Assembly: GCA_021799405.1 (NCBI GenBank)
Contig: JAJZAL010000008.1
Location: forward strand, 1 to 58,463
Length of the DNA: 58,463 nucleotides
Source of the DNA: Acidobacteriota bacterium
GTDB taxonomy: Bacteria > Acidobacteriota > Terriglobia > Terriglobales > Acidobacteriaceae
Reading direction: 5' to 3'
Part shown: positions 36,732 through 46,016 of the stretch, piece by piece
How the letters are laid out: each line of letters begins with the position of its first letter
Numbering within the stretch: position 1 is the first letter of the stretch
Program-made: the position numbers and the translations under genes
Notes under the pieces: generated by a model
Told to the model about the DNA's origin: nothing
Databases searched by the model: none
Seen by the model: the letters and a program-made list of their open reading frames with translations, nothing else

Positions 36732-37553
36732 CTACAAGTGCAACTCCCGACGGGCAGCTTCTGCCACTCTTTCCAGATCAGAAGTCGTGAGCACGCGGAT
36801 CGCGGCAGACTCCATCGTTTCCACCCCAAACCGGTACTGAGCAATGTCGTCCTCTTCCGTGCTCTTCAGTTCGCGCACCGGCTCCACGATTGCCGTCAGT
36901 TCCAGGGTCGCTCTCTCAATCCGTGTCACTCCTTCCCTCAGACGCGGCATGCTGTAAGCAAGCACTTTTGCAAGGTCCATGTCTCCGTCCAGCGAAACTG
37001 CGTGAAACATCTTGATCACGCCATTCGGGCGATACCCGCAGTCTAGCCGCAGAGAGTCACCCGGCTGCGTGTACTGGGCAGCCGCAATGCGTTTGCTCAT
37101 CAGGTTCCAGACTCCAGCCCGCTCAAATTCCCGCCGCATGGCTCGCGCCACCCTTTGCCGGCCGCTCACACGGCTCGCTGGTTCGCGCTTGTGCGGCTCG
37201 ACATACAGCCGCATCAGCTGCTCCAACTCCGCCGGAAGCGACTCTGCCAGGCACGCCTTGGCCTCCGTGATTTGCAATCCGTTCGAAAGCGAGTCTTCCA
37301 GCGTCTTCATCACGTAGGGCATATCTTCGCGATGCTCCGCCAGGCGCCGCTCTATCTCCTGCTCTAAGGCTTCGAGCATCTCCACATCAACGTCTGGGTC
37401 CGCGCAACGCACGCGAGCCCAGTCACGGGTAAACCTCACATGCGCCGCGCCGCCTCCTGCGTCTCGCAAGAGAACGCCCACGTTCACAAATTCCCCTCGA
37501 ATGGGGTCGGGCACATACCGCACCAGAAAAAATTCACAGGGCCGGCGCTGCAT
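36732..37553 (-). CDS. DUF3037 family protein, partner of HipA-like kinase
   Basis: A 273-residue protein matching the DUF3037 pattern: PCEFFLVRYVPDPIRGEFVNVGVLL at the N-terminus, then a charged helical middle and C-terminal strands. DUF3037 genes are often next to HipA-type kinases in diverse bacteria, as here. The function is unknown; it may neutralise or guide the kinase. Its ATG shares one base with the kinase stop (TAATG), showing coupled translation. A terminator follows. Confidence 0.82.
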   Translation of the reverse strand: MQRRPCEFFLVRYVPDPIRGEFVNVGVLLRDAGGGAAHVRFTRDWARVRCADPDVDVEMLEALEQEIERRLAEHREDMPYVMKTLEDSLSNGLQITEAKACLAESLPAELEQLMRLYVEPHKREPASRVSGRQRVARAMRREFERAGVWNLMSKRIAAAQYTQPGDSLRLDCGYRPNGVIKMFHAVSLDGDMDLAKVLAYSMPRLREGVTRIERATLELTAIVEPVRELKSTEEDDIAQYRFGVETMESAAIRVLTTSDLERVAEAARRELHL

Positions 37554-38446
37554 TACACACCCCTCCCTTGACCTTCATCGACCGCAACCACCCCCTCAGA
37601 CACCCTCTCCACGCCAGGCGCACTCACACTCTTCCATTTCGGAAAAGGTTCACGCGAAGATTCCCGAAACGCACGGATCCACTCCGGAATCCTCTCTCGC
37701 CGCGCGTAGACCCGCTCCACCAGCTCTTCGAGAGCCTCTACATCAGCCCGGTACCACTCTGGTGGAATCTGTTCTGTAACTTGCCAGATTCGGTCAATAG
37801 CCATCTCCCGAATGCGCGTCATCCACGGTTCAAAACATTCCCATCCAGTAATTCCTTCATACACCACGTTCCGCGCAAATACTCCGCGCAGCGGAGCATC
37901 GTGAAAACTCCACTCTCCTGCGCCAAAGCAGAACCCATGGTCAATAAACGTGGCCGTATACCTCCGCTCCCGCTTCTTGCGATGAAATACGGCCTGTCGC
38001 CCATTTGAGTTACAGGTCCACTTGTCGAATGCCAGCATCCCCGCAAAGTCTCTCAGGTTTCGCACCTCTGCAAGCTGCGGTTCGGGTAGGTAATCAAAGC
38101 TATTCCCCGGCAAGAGTCCACCAACGAACTGCGACCCGAAATGCAGACCCGGCATGCACTGCTCGGTACGTTCTCCCACGCTTATATTCAGCTCAGATGA
38201 GTTGTCCACCAACCATGGCGTCACCTCCACCACTTCGCACGGCGGGGACGGTAACCCGATGATCCTTGCTAGATGCGTCGCCAGCCACTCATTCACCAGC
38301 ACCCGCAGATCCTGCGGGTTGTTCTGGAATTTCACAACATAAGGAACCCCGTCTTCGCCCAGCATCAAATGGCTCTGCGCGCCGCCGCGCATCTTCCGAA
38401 TCTGTTGGGTCGCCAGGACTGCCACTCTTCCTCCGCAATTCAACAT
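37553..38446 (-). CDS. HipA-like serine/threonine kinase (HipA_2 type)
   Basis: A 297-residue protein with a HipA-like kinase fold. From the ATG at 38446 the ATP-binding Lys is at 39 (YVVKF), the catalytic loop is D141-KWTC-N146, matching the DxxxxN of HipA, and the metal-binding Asp is at 169 (FIDHGF). All key residues are present, so the kinase is probably active. HipA phosphorylates a glutamyl-tRNA synthetase to arrest growth, but the target of this subfamily is unknown. Earlier starts at 38473 (ATG) and 38476 (TTG) are possible. It lies between terminase and portal genes, an unusual location. Confidence 0.82.
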   Translation of the reverse strand: MLNCGGRVAVLATQQIRKMRGGAQSHLMLGEDGVPYVVKFQNNPQDLRVLVNEWLATHLARIIGLPSPPCEVVEVTPWLVDNSSELNISVGERTEQCMPGLHFGSQFVGGLLPGNSFDYLPEPQLAEVRNLRDFAGMLAFDKWTCNSNGRQAVFHRKKRERRYTATFIDHGFCFGAGEWSFHDAPLRGVFARNVVYEGITGWECFEPWMTRIREMAIDRIWQVTEQIPPEWYRADVEALEELVERVYARRERIPEWIRAFRESSREPFPKWKSVSAPGVERVSEGVVAVDEGQGRGV

Positions 38447-38533
38447 CCTAACCTGTCCTGCACACTCTGCCATCAACCCGAATCCGCGATAAAACCAATC
38501 CCCGCCCCAACCAGCGTCATATCTGACACCGGT

Positions 38534-40075
38534 CTACCAGCTCGCGCGCACGGCAAGGGCAATCGCCATCGCCAGAACGCAATCATCATGCTCTCCCGTC
38601 TGGGCTTCGATGCGTCCGTTCTCCTTCCGCACAAAACTCCGGCACTCCGTCAACAGTCGCCGGCTCGAAAAGATGATTGGCGTCTCGACAAGCGCACACG
38701 CCAGGGACGCCAGCATTTGCGGGCGCGAAATTACCGTCGTCAGCCATCCATCCTGCCCTCCCTGCTGAAAAAGATGATCATAACGACAGACACTGCGCAG
38801 GAAGGCAATCACCGCGCTGCCGTGATTATTGCGCTCCACCGCAATCAGAGCGTTTCCATATTCACGCCCCAGTCTTGCCACTTCCTCGGCCGCTTCCAGC
38901 ACAGTGCAGCGCGTCTGCAGTTCAGCACATTGCAGGCCTGTTTCGCCATCAATCACCTGCGCCGCGGTATAGTCTCCCTGAACACCCCCTCCAGCGGGAT
39001 CAACAGCTACTACGTAGCGCCTCCCGGGCTGCGGCGGAAACCAGATCTGCAGCTTTCCTCCGAGCCGCGTATCAACCGGATCCACCGTTTCGGCGATTCT
39101 CCGGTCAATCGCTGTCGTATCGAAGTAACAATCGCCGCTTGCCAGAAAGCACTCATGCGCGGTTTCAGCAAATTCCTGCTTGGCAAGACCACGATATCTC
39201 GTCTGCATAAGCCGCCGATATCCAATCTGCTCCAGCCCAAGCCTGTGCTGCTCCATCAGCCCGCGCTCTTCCTCAGACAACGACGACTCGGCAACTGCCT
39301 TCCCTGCATATGCCTCCTCCCACCACCACGGGAAAAAGTGCCGTACCACTCCCGCGTCCTGGGCATCCTGCCATTCCCTCCAGAAGCATCCGGAGGCTCC
39401 CATCGGCGTCGACTCCAGCACAAGCTCACCCTCCGGAATCAGGGCAGCGCGCAATCCCTGAAGTATTTCCGAAGCATCCCCCGGCCAGCGTGCCACCTCC
39501 GAACAATGCAGATTACTAATCGTAAGACCCCGCCCGGCATTGCGATCTCCTGCTGTCTCCACTCGATATTCACTGTCGATAGCGGAAAATGCCAGTTGCC
39601 TCACATTTGCTCGCACCGCCCCCAGCGATGCACGGACGTCTGTCGGAAGCAGCCGATAGAAACGATGCACCATCTTGAATAAACTCTCGGCAGCCTCCTG
39701 CGTATGCGCTACTTGAACAGTAAGACTTCCGGGAACGAGCGCCGTTTTCAGAAAGAACCGCGCGGCAATCCAGGTACTCACTCCCAGTTGCCGCGCCTTC
39801 AGGACAATATTCTGCTGGCCACGCCTTCGCTCATACTCCCGCTGTACGCGGTTCGGAACCAGCGGCATATTCCTTCCGCTGCGGCTCCTTATCTGCAAAG
39901 CAGAACGAGCCACAAAGTGAGCCAGAATGCCTTCGATGCCGGACACGGGCGTATCCAGCTCGTGCCCCAGCATGATCAGATCCCGACGCGTGGTCTTGTT
40001 GTATGTGGCTGTCACCTGTCGGCCCTGACGAGATGGGCCAACCCCTCCATGCTCAGTATGCGTACCAGTCGTCAT
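38534..40075 (-). CDS. Terminase large subunit
   Basis: A 513-residue terminase with an N-terminal ATPase and C-terminal nuclease. The adenine/Walker A region is VLKARQLGVSTW (about 91-102), a deviant Walker A as in T4-like and HK97-like TerL, followed by VAHTQEAAE and an acidic box in HCSEVARW. The nuclease has the first Asp in VAVDPAGGG and another in EHDDCVLAMAIA. It packages DNA into the prohead. The start overlaps the end of the beta-helix gene by 23 bases; ATG at 39973 is an alternative. No small terminase is seen. Confidence 0.9.
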   Translation of the reverse strand: MTTGTHTEHGGVGPSRQGRQVTATYNKTTRRDLIMLGHELDTPVSGIEGILAHFVARSALQIRSRSGRNMPLVPNRVQREYERRRGQQNIVLKARQLGVSTWIAARFFLKTALVPGSLTVQVAHTQEAAESLFKMVHRFYRLLPTDVRASLGAVRANVRQLAFSAIDSEYRVETAGDRNAGRGLTISNLHCSEVARWPGDASEILQGLRAALIPEGELVLESTPMGASGCFWREWQDAQDAGVVRHFFPWWWEEAYAGKAVAESSLSEEERGLMEQHRLGLEQIGYRRLMQTRYRGLAKQEFAETAHECFLASGDCYFDTTAIDRRIAETVDPVDTRLGGKLQIWFPPQPGRRYVVAVDPAGGGVQGDYTAAQVIDGETGLQCAELQTRCTVLEAAEEVARLGREYGNALIAVERNNHGSAVIAFLRSVCRYDHLFQQGGQDGWLTTVISRPQMLASLACALVETPIIFSSRRLLTECRSFVRKENGRIEAQTGEHDDCVLAMAIALAVRASW

Positions 40076-43000
40076 CAGGCCCGCAGATCAGGGTCCTCGC
40101 ACCCGGCGATGAAATCGTCAGAGTCTGTGCCGCGGTACCCCGATAGTTGATCGTTTGCGATGACACCGTCTGAAGCGTCACTGAGTTGGTGCTCGTGTCA
40201 GACTTCACAATCGTCAACTCCAGACCGGTGGGTGTCATTCGATCCGCCATTGGGGTGTAACAACTGGGTAATGTGAGCGTTTGGGGTCCGCTTGCTGCAT
40301 TTGCGATCACATTCTTGTTCGCAGTCGTCAGGGTCAAACTCGAAGCCGTGTTGATTACGGTGCTGACTGCCAATCCACCGTTCGTTCTCACCGTGCCCTG
40401 ATACGTAACATTGAAGAACGGATTCACTCCTGAAAAGTGGGCCTGGAAAACATCTCCCTGATAGCCGCTGTACATTTGCGCCGAGTAGGCCACTTCGTTT
40501 GCAGACGCAGACAGCGGCGTCGCCCACACTCTCGGCACCGCTCCGCTTGGGTCGTTGATGTTTGCACCTCCGCTTGAAAACCCTGTCGTGACCGCTGGCT
40601 CGAGGGCCTGGTAATAGTTCCCACAACCGGTTAGGTGGTGCACACTTGAAAATGTCGGTGGATTCCCGGACGCTCCTCCATAAGTAATCCAGTTCGCAGA
40701 GGGGCTCATCCCGAGACAGCTGACATCAGCAATAAGCAGGTCATTGGTCACTCCAGATGCAACGTAGGCTAGATTCGCCGAAGGGAAACTTGTCAGGTCC
40801 GGCCACTGAATATGGCCGCCGCGAATCGAAATTCCATTCGCCCCGATATAGAAACCAGCGACGGCCGGACTGTCAATATAAGTGTCATCCCACACTGACC
40901 CTCCACCGCCCGTATCATAAACCACATAACTGGTGGCGTAAGATGCATTCGGAGCAGTCGCACTGGCAGCATTGTTGACACAGGGCGCGGTTGTACAGGA
41001 GTACGGATACCCAAAGCCGTGGATCATGTTTCCAGTATTTCCGGTACCCTCGTTATACACCGAGGCTGTCAGCGCATTGCGCACGAGAATGTCATCCATG
41101 TAGCTATCAATCGCGGTTTTCAGCAGGTGTATGCCATAAGCCGGCCGATTCGCCGGTGTAAACTTTGCGCTGCTGTAGCTCACTGTCACATTCCGCATGA
41201 TGAAATTGGACTGATGCCCGCCTGCCGTTGACTCCTCACCTAGAAGAATGGCCTCGTCATTCGTATCGTTTACTGTCACCGTGTCCATCATCAACCCGCG
41301 GAACCACTCCATCTGAAATCCATAAGTCGCGTCCTGATTCCCGAGGATATTCAGATTCCTGAACGTGCAGCCCTGCGCCTGAGCCGTATTGCCCGCGTAG
41401 AAAATCGGTCCGCTCAGACTTGTGGACACATTCAGCGTCGTCGAAGCCGTAGTTACATCGGCAGCTGTCGCCGCGCCTGCCGATCCAATCAAACTGATGC
41501 AAGCACCATTGGATGGCTCCGTGAGCGTTGCAGTGATGTTGAATTCACCCGGACCGAGCCGAATCGTCTGATTTTGCCCCGAATCGTTGGCGGCAGTAAG
41601 CGCCCCGCTCCACGCGCTGTTCAGCGATGTGTACGTGGTTCCATCCACGGTTATCTCACCGTTGATCGCCGCAGCCGACAGATTTCCCGCAACATTGGCA
41701 TTCCCTGAAACATTCAGGTTCACTGCACCCCCGGACGAAGGCGCGAGCCGAAATTGATTGACCCACGATGTTCCACTCCAGGTATCGTACTCAAAGCCAC
41801 TGGAGGCTCCCAAGGCCGTTGGCCCTCCCTTGAAACACCAGCGACTCGTCGCATGTCCGCCAGTGGCCGAAGAAGTATCCCAGTAACAATAAGAGTTTTC
41901 GAATTGGAGACCAATAATGCTTCCTGCAGGCGAGCCGGTCAAGGGATCTCCCGCCGACCACGTATTGATCGGATTGACTGTCTCTCCGCCATTTGAGGTG
42001 TTGAAAGCCACACCAGAATCAATATCCGTATAGGATGCATATGGATAAGAACCATCCGCACCCTGGACATTGACATAACCATCCGCCAGAAGCCTCCCGG
42101 TCGATGCTTCGTTCCCATATCCCAAGTGAGCGTCGGACCCTCCCCACGCCGCAAACACTGAACCCCCGCCGCCAACCGTCTTGACAAAACCTTGACCAAG
42201 CGGCTCGCCTGATGCATTCCATTCTGCTCCCCAGCGCTCGTTGGCCAGTAAGAATACATCGGCCCCCGAAATCCCCGCCTGGCCAGCGGCTTGTCCAGTC
42301 GTAAAAGTGCTTATCCCATTGGGAATGGATCCAATAATATAACTCCCACAGATATTCTCCGTCTGATCATTACAACCGTCTGACCAGTTCGAAGACGGGC
42401 TATTGATGACGTTGACATGGTTGTCCGCAAACAACAACGGCCCATACCCTGCAGACGCTTGCGGATATTCCGCCACCTGCGATCCAGCCGGCCAGATGGT
42501 CCCGGCCGGCGCGGTTGACCCGTAATCGTTCCGAGCCAGAATAATCATCTGATTATTCCGGCTCATCACCACGGTTACAAGTTCAAACTGGTCTCGCAGG
42601 ACACCGGACACATATGCCGAAGGACTGGTATTTCCATACAAATAATCCTGGGGAACAATCTTTACAATCTCGCCGGCATCGGTCTCCAGCACGTCCTGTG
42701 GATCATTGATGTAAGCCTGAAACCAGGAGTTATCCACCACGGAAACGCTCGTGAACTGGCCTGCGCTCCCCCCCAACGCTGAAACCAATGAAGTGACCGG
42801 AGGATCACCACTATATTGCAGAGCCGAATTCACGGTTGGCTGCCCGCCAAGTGGGTAGCCCTCACAGTAGAAATGAGAAATGCTGCTGCCGAATGTGGCC
42901 GCATGAAAGCATCCAGCGTAGGTAAGGGGTTTGATTGATCCATCATCGATCGCTCCCGCTGCGCTGGCAAATGTTACTGCCGCATTGTGATCCGGCATGA

Positions 43001-45062
43001 TCGCTGGCTTCCACACCGGTGTAAGGCTCACGCCTGAATTCGTCTCTGCCGCTACAGTTGTCTGACTCAAAGTCACTGACGTACCAGATACAGCCACCAC
43101 CCATGTATTGCTGGGAATTCCTGCCCCGGAGATGGGCGCCCACGGCGCAAAGCCCGTGTTAGAAGCAACTGTAATCACGCTCGAGTTCGCTGGGAACGTT
43201 GCGGTACTCGTAGTCGAGGTAATCGTCGCAATGCCCGATACAGTCGACTTCGCCTGCACTTCAAAACACTCACTTGACGCCGTGCAACTACCCGACGGGT
43301 CGGATGTCACATTGTTGGTAACACTGGTAGCCGCATACAGGCCGTCAAGATCGGTCCCTGTCGTTCCCGCTACCGTGAAGTGCTGCCCGGCAATGATCGG
43401 GGATGTAGAGACCAGTGGGGCATTTCCGCGAACATAGAACGTTGCCGTCGTTCCATTACTGACGGCATAAATCAAACTTCCTCCATTCCATTCGTGACTT
43501 GGATACTTGCCATCCACACAATTGCCCGTCCCGAAACAATAAAACCCCGCGGTGCCATCCGGCTCTGTGACCGTATCTCCGGATACTCCGGGAGCAGCGA
43601 TATTCAATTTCTTGATATGTTGCTCATTTCCTGTCCATATGAGCGGCCATCGAACTGTGTCAATTTCGATATCGGCGCCATAGGTGCGCTCTGTACCTGC
43701 CTCTGTGCTAATCCCTCTTCCGCCCCCTCCCGAAACGTTGATATTCCGGAGAGTAAATCCAGCTGCTCCAATTATGGACAGTTCCGTGGCTGTATAGTTA
43801 TGACCGCCAGGAGCGTACACTTGCAGATCCGAAATCAGGCCGCGGCAGTCCCACCCGTCGGGGTGCTGGAAGAGTCCGTACACTGTAATGCCATCATCAT
43901 TGTTAACCGTGGGCTCGAGGATAGTCGCGGCCATTCCATCGCCCTTTAACGTAATGTCACAAGGCATACGCAATGTCCCGTCTAAGTCATAAATGCCTTG
44001 TGGAATATACACTTGAGCAAAATTCTCGGGCGTTGCCGAGTGTGCATAAGCATAGTCCACGGCATTTTCAATCGCCGCTAGGGAGGGACTTTTGCCTGTG
44101 GGATCGGCCGGGCCGGCAGTACCAGCTAGAATCAAGGTTGCGGTAGCCCCTGACGTGCCCCCTCCTGTTATTGTTGGAAGCTGGGAGGTTGTATATCCGC
44201 CTCCAGGGAAATTTATGGAAATCTGAACCTGCCCATTCACACAATAGGCAGTTGCACTAGCCTTGCTGCCGTCCTGTTGATATTGCGGCGCTGGAATCGC
44301 GACTGTCGGAGCCGAGGTGCAGTTCCCATTTGTAACAGCAATGCCTTCCACGGGCTGCCCTTGGCTGAAGTCGGAATCCTCAACGTTGATCCGCGGTCCT
44401 TTCGCAATCAGCTCAGGCACCTGTAATGATCCTTGTAGACTCCCCCCGGTCAAGGGAAGATCGGCGGATGCAAGACTGTCCACATAGCGCTTGGTAGCTG
44501 CCTGTAACGCAGATGTAGGATCTCCCGCGAGCGTCAACGGGCCTGTCATTGTCCCGCCACCGATGGGGACATAAGTGCTGCTCAGCGACGCTATGGAGCT
44601 GTCCACATAACTCTTACTGACCGATTGCACGGCAACTGTAGCGGGTTCGATCTGTGTCCGTACCGATCCAATACTTGCCGTTCCCGCTGCCGGCACGACC
44701 CAGTATTCCTGATTTACCGTTCCATCGCTCAAATGGTAGACCACCGTGTAGTATGTCCCGGCAGGGTATGCATTCTGGTTTGGCGCCAGATTCACACTGA
44801 CAAATCCATCGGCTCCGATCGTCACGCTTGTGCTCCCCGCTGCCACGGCCTGATCACTCGCGGTAGTGAAAGCTGGCCAGCTGATCAACATAGTTCCAGA
44901 CGCAGCCTGTCCGCTCGCCTCATAAACGGTACCCTGCACCGTCGTCGTTGCAACTTGCGCAATTGCCGCCAAAGGTAGGACTACCAGCAAGAATAGAAAT
45001 AGGTACGTTGCTGACCACCTTGCGCTCATCACAGTCGAGGCTAACCCCTCTTTTCGCAACAT
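40053..45062 (-). CDS. Giant exported beta-helix (pectate-lyase-like, tail-spike-like) protein
   Basis: A 1669-residue protein. Residues 1-35 form a clear signal peptide (charged RKE/R, hydrophobic core, AIA cleavage site before Gln36). Near 165-195 it has the GGTMTGPLTLAGDPTSALQA-type motif ending in KRYVD known from phage tail fibres. Pectate-lyase-like beta-helices are visible around 335-500 and about 1190-1500, with long Gly/Ser/Thr-rich beta stretches between. ATG at 45062 is chosen because AAAGGG lies seven bases upstream; an earlier ATG at 45080 lacks one. Its stop overlaps the terminase start. The gene looks more AT-rich than its neighbours. A secretory signal on a tail-spike-like protein is unusual. 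Confidence 0.8.
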   Translation of the reverse strand: MLRKEGLASTVMSARWSATYLFLFLLVVLPLAAIAQVATTTVQGTVYEASGQAASGTMLISWPAFTTASDQAVAAGSTSVTIGADGFVSVNLAPNQNAYPAGTYYTVVYHLSDGTVNQEYWVVPAAGTASIGSVRTQIEPATVAVQSVSKSYVDSSIASLSSTYVPIGGGTMTGPLTLAGDPTSALQAATKRYVDSLASADLPLTGGSLQGSLQVPELIAKGPRINVEDSDFSQGQPVEGIAVTNGNCTSAPTVAIPAPQYQQDGSKASATAYCVNGQVQISINFPGGGYTTSQLPTITGGGTSGATATLILAGTAGPADPTGKSPSLAAIENAVDYAYAHSATPENFAQVYIPQGIYDLDGTLRMPCDITLKGDGMAATILEPTVNNDDGITVYGLFQHPDGWDCRGLISDLQVYAPGGHNYTATELSIIGAAGFTLRNINVSGGGGRGISTEAGTERTYGADIEIDTVRWPLIWTGNEQHIKKLNIAAPGVSGDTVTEPDGTAGFYCFGTGNCVDGKYPSHEWNGGSLIYAVSNGTTATFYVRGNAPLVSTSPIIAGQHFTVAGTTGTDLDGLYAATSVTNNVTSDPSGSCTASSECFEVQAKSTVSGIATITSTTSTATFPANSSVITVASNTGFAPWAPISGAGIPSNTWVVAVSGTSVTLSQTTVAAETNSGVSLTPVWKPAIMPDHNAAVTFASAAGAIDDGSIKPLTYAGCFHAATFGSSISHFYCEGYPLGGQPTVNSALQYSGDPPVTSLVSALGGSAGQFTSVSVVDNSWFQAYINDPQDVLETDAGEIVKIVPQDYLYGNTSPSAYVSGVLRDQFELVTVVMSRNNQMIILARNDYGSTAPAGTIWPAGSQVAEYPQASAGYGPLLFADNHVNVINSPSSNWSDGCNDQTENICGSYIIGSIPNGISTFTTGQAAGQAGISGADVFLLANERWGAEWNASGEPLGQGFVKTVGGGGSVFAAWGGSDAHLGYGNEASTGRLLADGYVNVQGADGSYPYASYTDIDSGVAFNTSNGGETVNPINTWSAGDPLTGSPAGSIIGLQFENSYCYWDTSSATGGHATSRWCFKGGPTALGASSGFEYDTWSGTSWVNQFRLAPSSGGAVNLNVSGNANVAGNLSAAAINGEITVDGTTYTSLNSAWSGALTAANDSGQNQTIRLGPGEFNITATLTEPSNGACISLIGSAGAATAADVTTASTTLNVSTSLSGPIFYAGNTAQAQGCTFRNLNILGNQDATYGFQMEWFRGLMMDTVTVNDTNDEAILLGEESTAGGHQSNFIMRNVTVSYSSAKFTPANRPAYGIHLLKTAIDSYMDDILVRNALTASVYNEGTGNTGNMIHGFGYPYSCTTAPCVNNAASATAPNASYATSYVVYDTGGGGSVWDDTYIDSPAVAGFYIGANGISIRGGHIQWPDLTSFPSANLAYVASGVTNDLLIADVSCLGMSPSANWITYGGASGNPPTFSSVHHLTGCGNYYQALEPAVTTGFSSGGANINDPSGAVPRVWATPLSASANEVAYSAQMYSGYQGDVFQAHFSGVNPFFNVTYQGTVRTNGGLAVSTVINTASSLTLTTANKNVIANAASGPQTLTLPSCYTPMADRMTPTGLELTIVKSDTSTNSVTLQTVSSQTINYRGTAAQTLTISSPGARTLICGPDDDWYAY

Positions 45063-45554
45063 GAAATTCCCTTTCGTCATAAGTGCCGGCGATTTAGCAT
45101 CACCCGCGAGAAGCTCTTGCAATAGCCGGCACGGTCACGGGGCATCGTCAAAGAGCAGTTTTCCTTAAAATGGGGCTAACTATGGCCTTCTTGTTACATC
45201 CGAACGATTACGCACAAATACAACAGAAGCCTGCTAACATCTTGCTCGCACTTTTCGAGTCACATTTACCTATTCCTAAGAACATGCTGCGCGTCCTCAC
45301 ACGTGCATTTATGGCTCTCTACGCCTTCCGGCGGACCGCACATCTCTTGTCAGCTACAGGTCGAAGGTCCGTCTGGAAACCCGTTCAACGATTTCCGGCA
45401 ACAAATAAAACAGGGACGCCACTTGGCGTCCCCCTGAAATGTCATCTATAGGTTCAGAATATCAGGTTCCCCGATAATTCCCGGCACATTTCTTGTCGAT
45501 TTCTTATGTTATTGATTTCATAGGCGATTACAAAGGGCCAGACTGCGATGTGAG
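45063..45554. other. Intergenic region upstream of the beta-helix gene
   Basis: About 490 bases. It contains a terminator for the sigma-like gene (45410-45435) and presumably the promoter of the beta-helix/terminase transcript; TTGACG read on the minus strand near 45150 is the only -35-like hexamer noted and its -10 is weak. A 93-codon frame on the plus strand lacks protein character. Confidence 0.4.
45403..45434 (-). terminator. Rho-independent terminator after the sigma-like gene
   Basis: On the minus strand GGGACGCC (45432-45425) pairs with GGCGTCCC (45420-45413) around AAGT and is followed by TGTTTTATTTG. It closes the zinc-ribbon/sigma-like operon. Confidence 0.85.
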
Positions 45555-46016
45555 TCAACAGATAGAGACGTCCAGAATCTCTGCCTCGATCAGAAGGCCC
45601 GTCAGGCAATCGAGCGCCAGCGCGTATTTGCGCCCTACACTCCGCTCGCTTTGCTGCGTCAGCTTTGCTGTTTCTTCGTATGTGTACTCTTGCAGTGCTA
45701 TACGGGCAATCAGGTCCTGAGATTCGATATCCAGGCGCTTGAGGCACTTCTCCACATCGAATATGAAGATGATGCAGTCCTCAAAGGTGCGCAAGCGATA
45801 GCTCGATGCACGGCCACGAAAGATACCTGTGCCCAGCAATGACGGTGTTCTTCCCATCTCCATGGAGGCACGCATGTATCGCCTCAAGAGACCCTCCGTC
45901 CGCTTGCGATAAAATGCTGTTCCGCCAAGCTCATTGGACGGATGCCTATGTGCAAATGGCCGCTCTATGCCCGCATCGCTCGCCCGTATCAGAGGAACCG
46001 TCAAAGCTGCGCTCAT
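45555..46016 (-). CDS. Sigma-70 region 4-like regulatory protein
   Basis: A 153-residue protein. The last 60 residues read as a sigma-factor region 4 helix-turn-helix (CLKRLDIESQDLIARIALQE, then YTYEETAKLTQQSERSVGRKYALALDCL), like ArpU and other phage late-gene activators; there is no region 2. The ATG overlaps the zinc-ribbon gene stop (ATGA) and has GGGAGGTGA upstream. It is a good candidate for driving the nearby phage-type block, which it precedes on the same strand. The N-terminal 90 residues are of unknown fold. Confidence 0.65.
   Translation of the reverse strand: MSAALTVPLIRASDAGIERPFAHRHPSNELGGTAFYRKRTEGLLRRYMRASMEMGRTPSLLGTGIFRGRASSYRLRTFEDCIIFIFDVEKCLKRLDIESQDLIARIALQEYTYEETAKLTQQSERSVGRKYALALDCLTGLLIEAEILDVSIC

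Noticed and set aside
27673..45122. Attachment sites (att) at the block ends
   Set aside because: No direct repeat was spotted by eye at either end, and no tRNA or integrase borders the block.
45170..45451. 93-codon plus-strand open frame between the beta-helix and sigma-like genes
   Set aside because: No ribosome site, no protein-like pattern, and it spans the terminator hairpin of the opposite strand.
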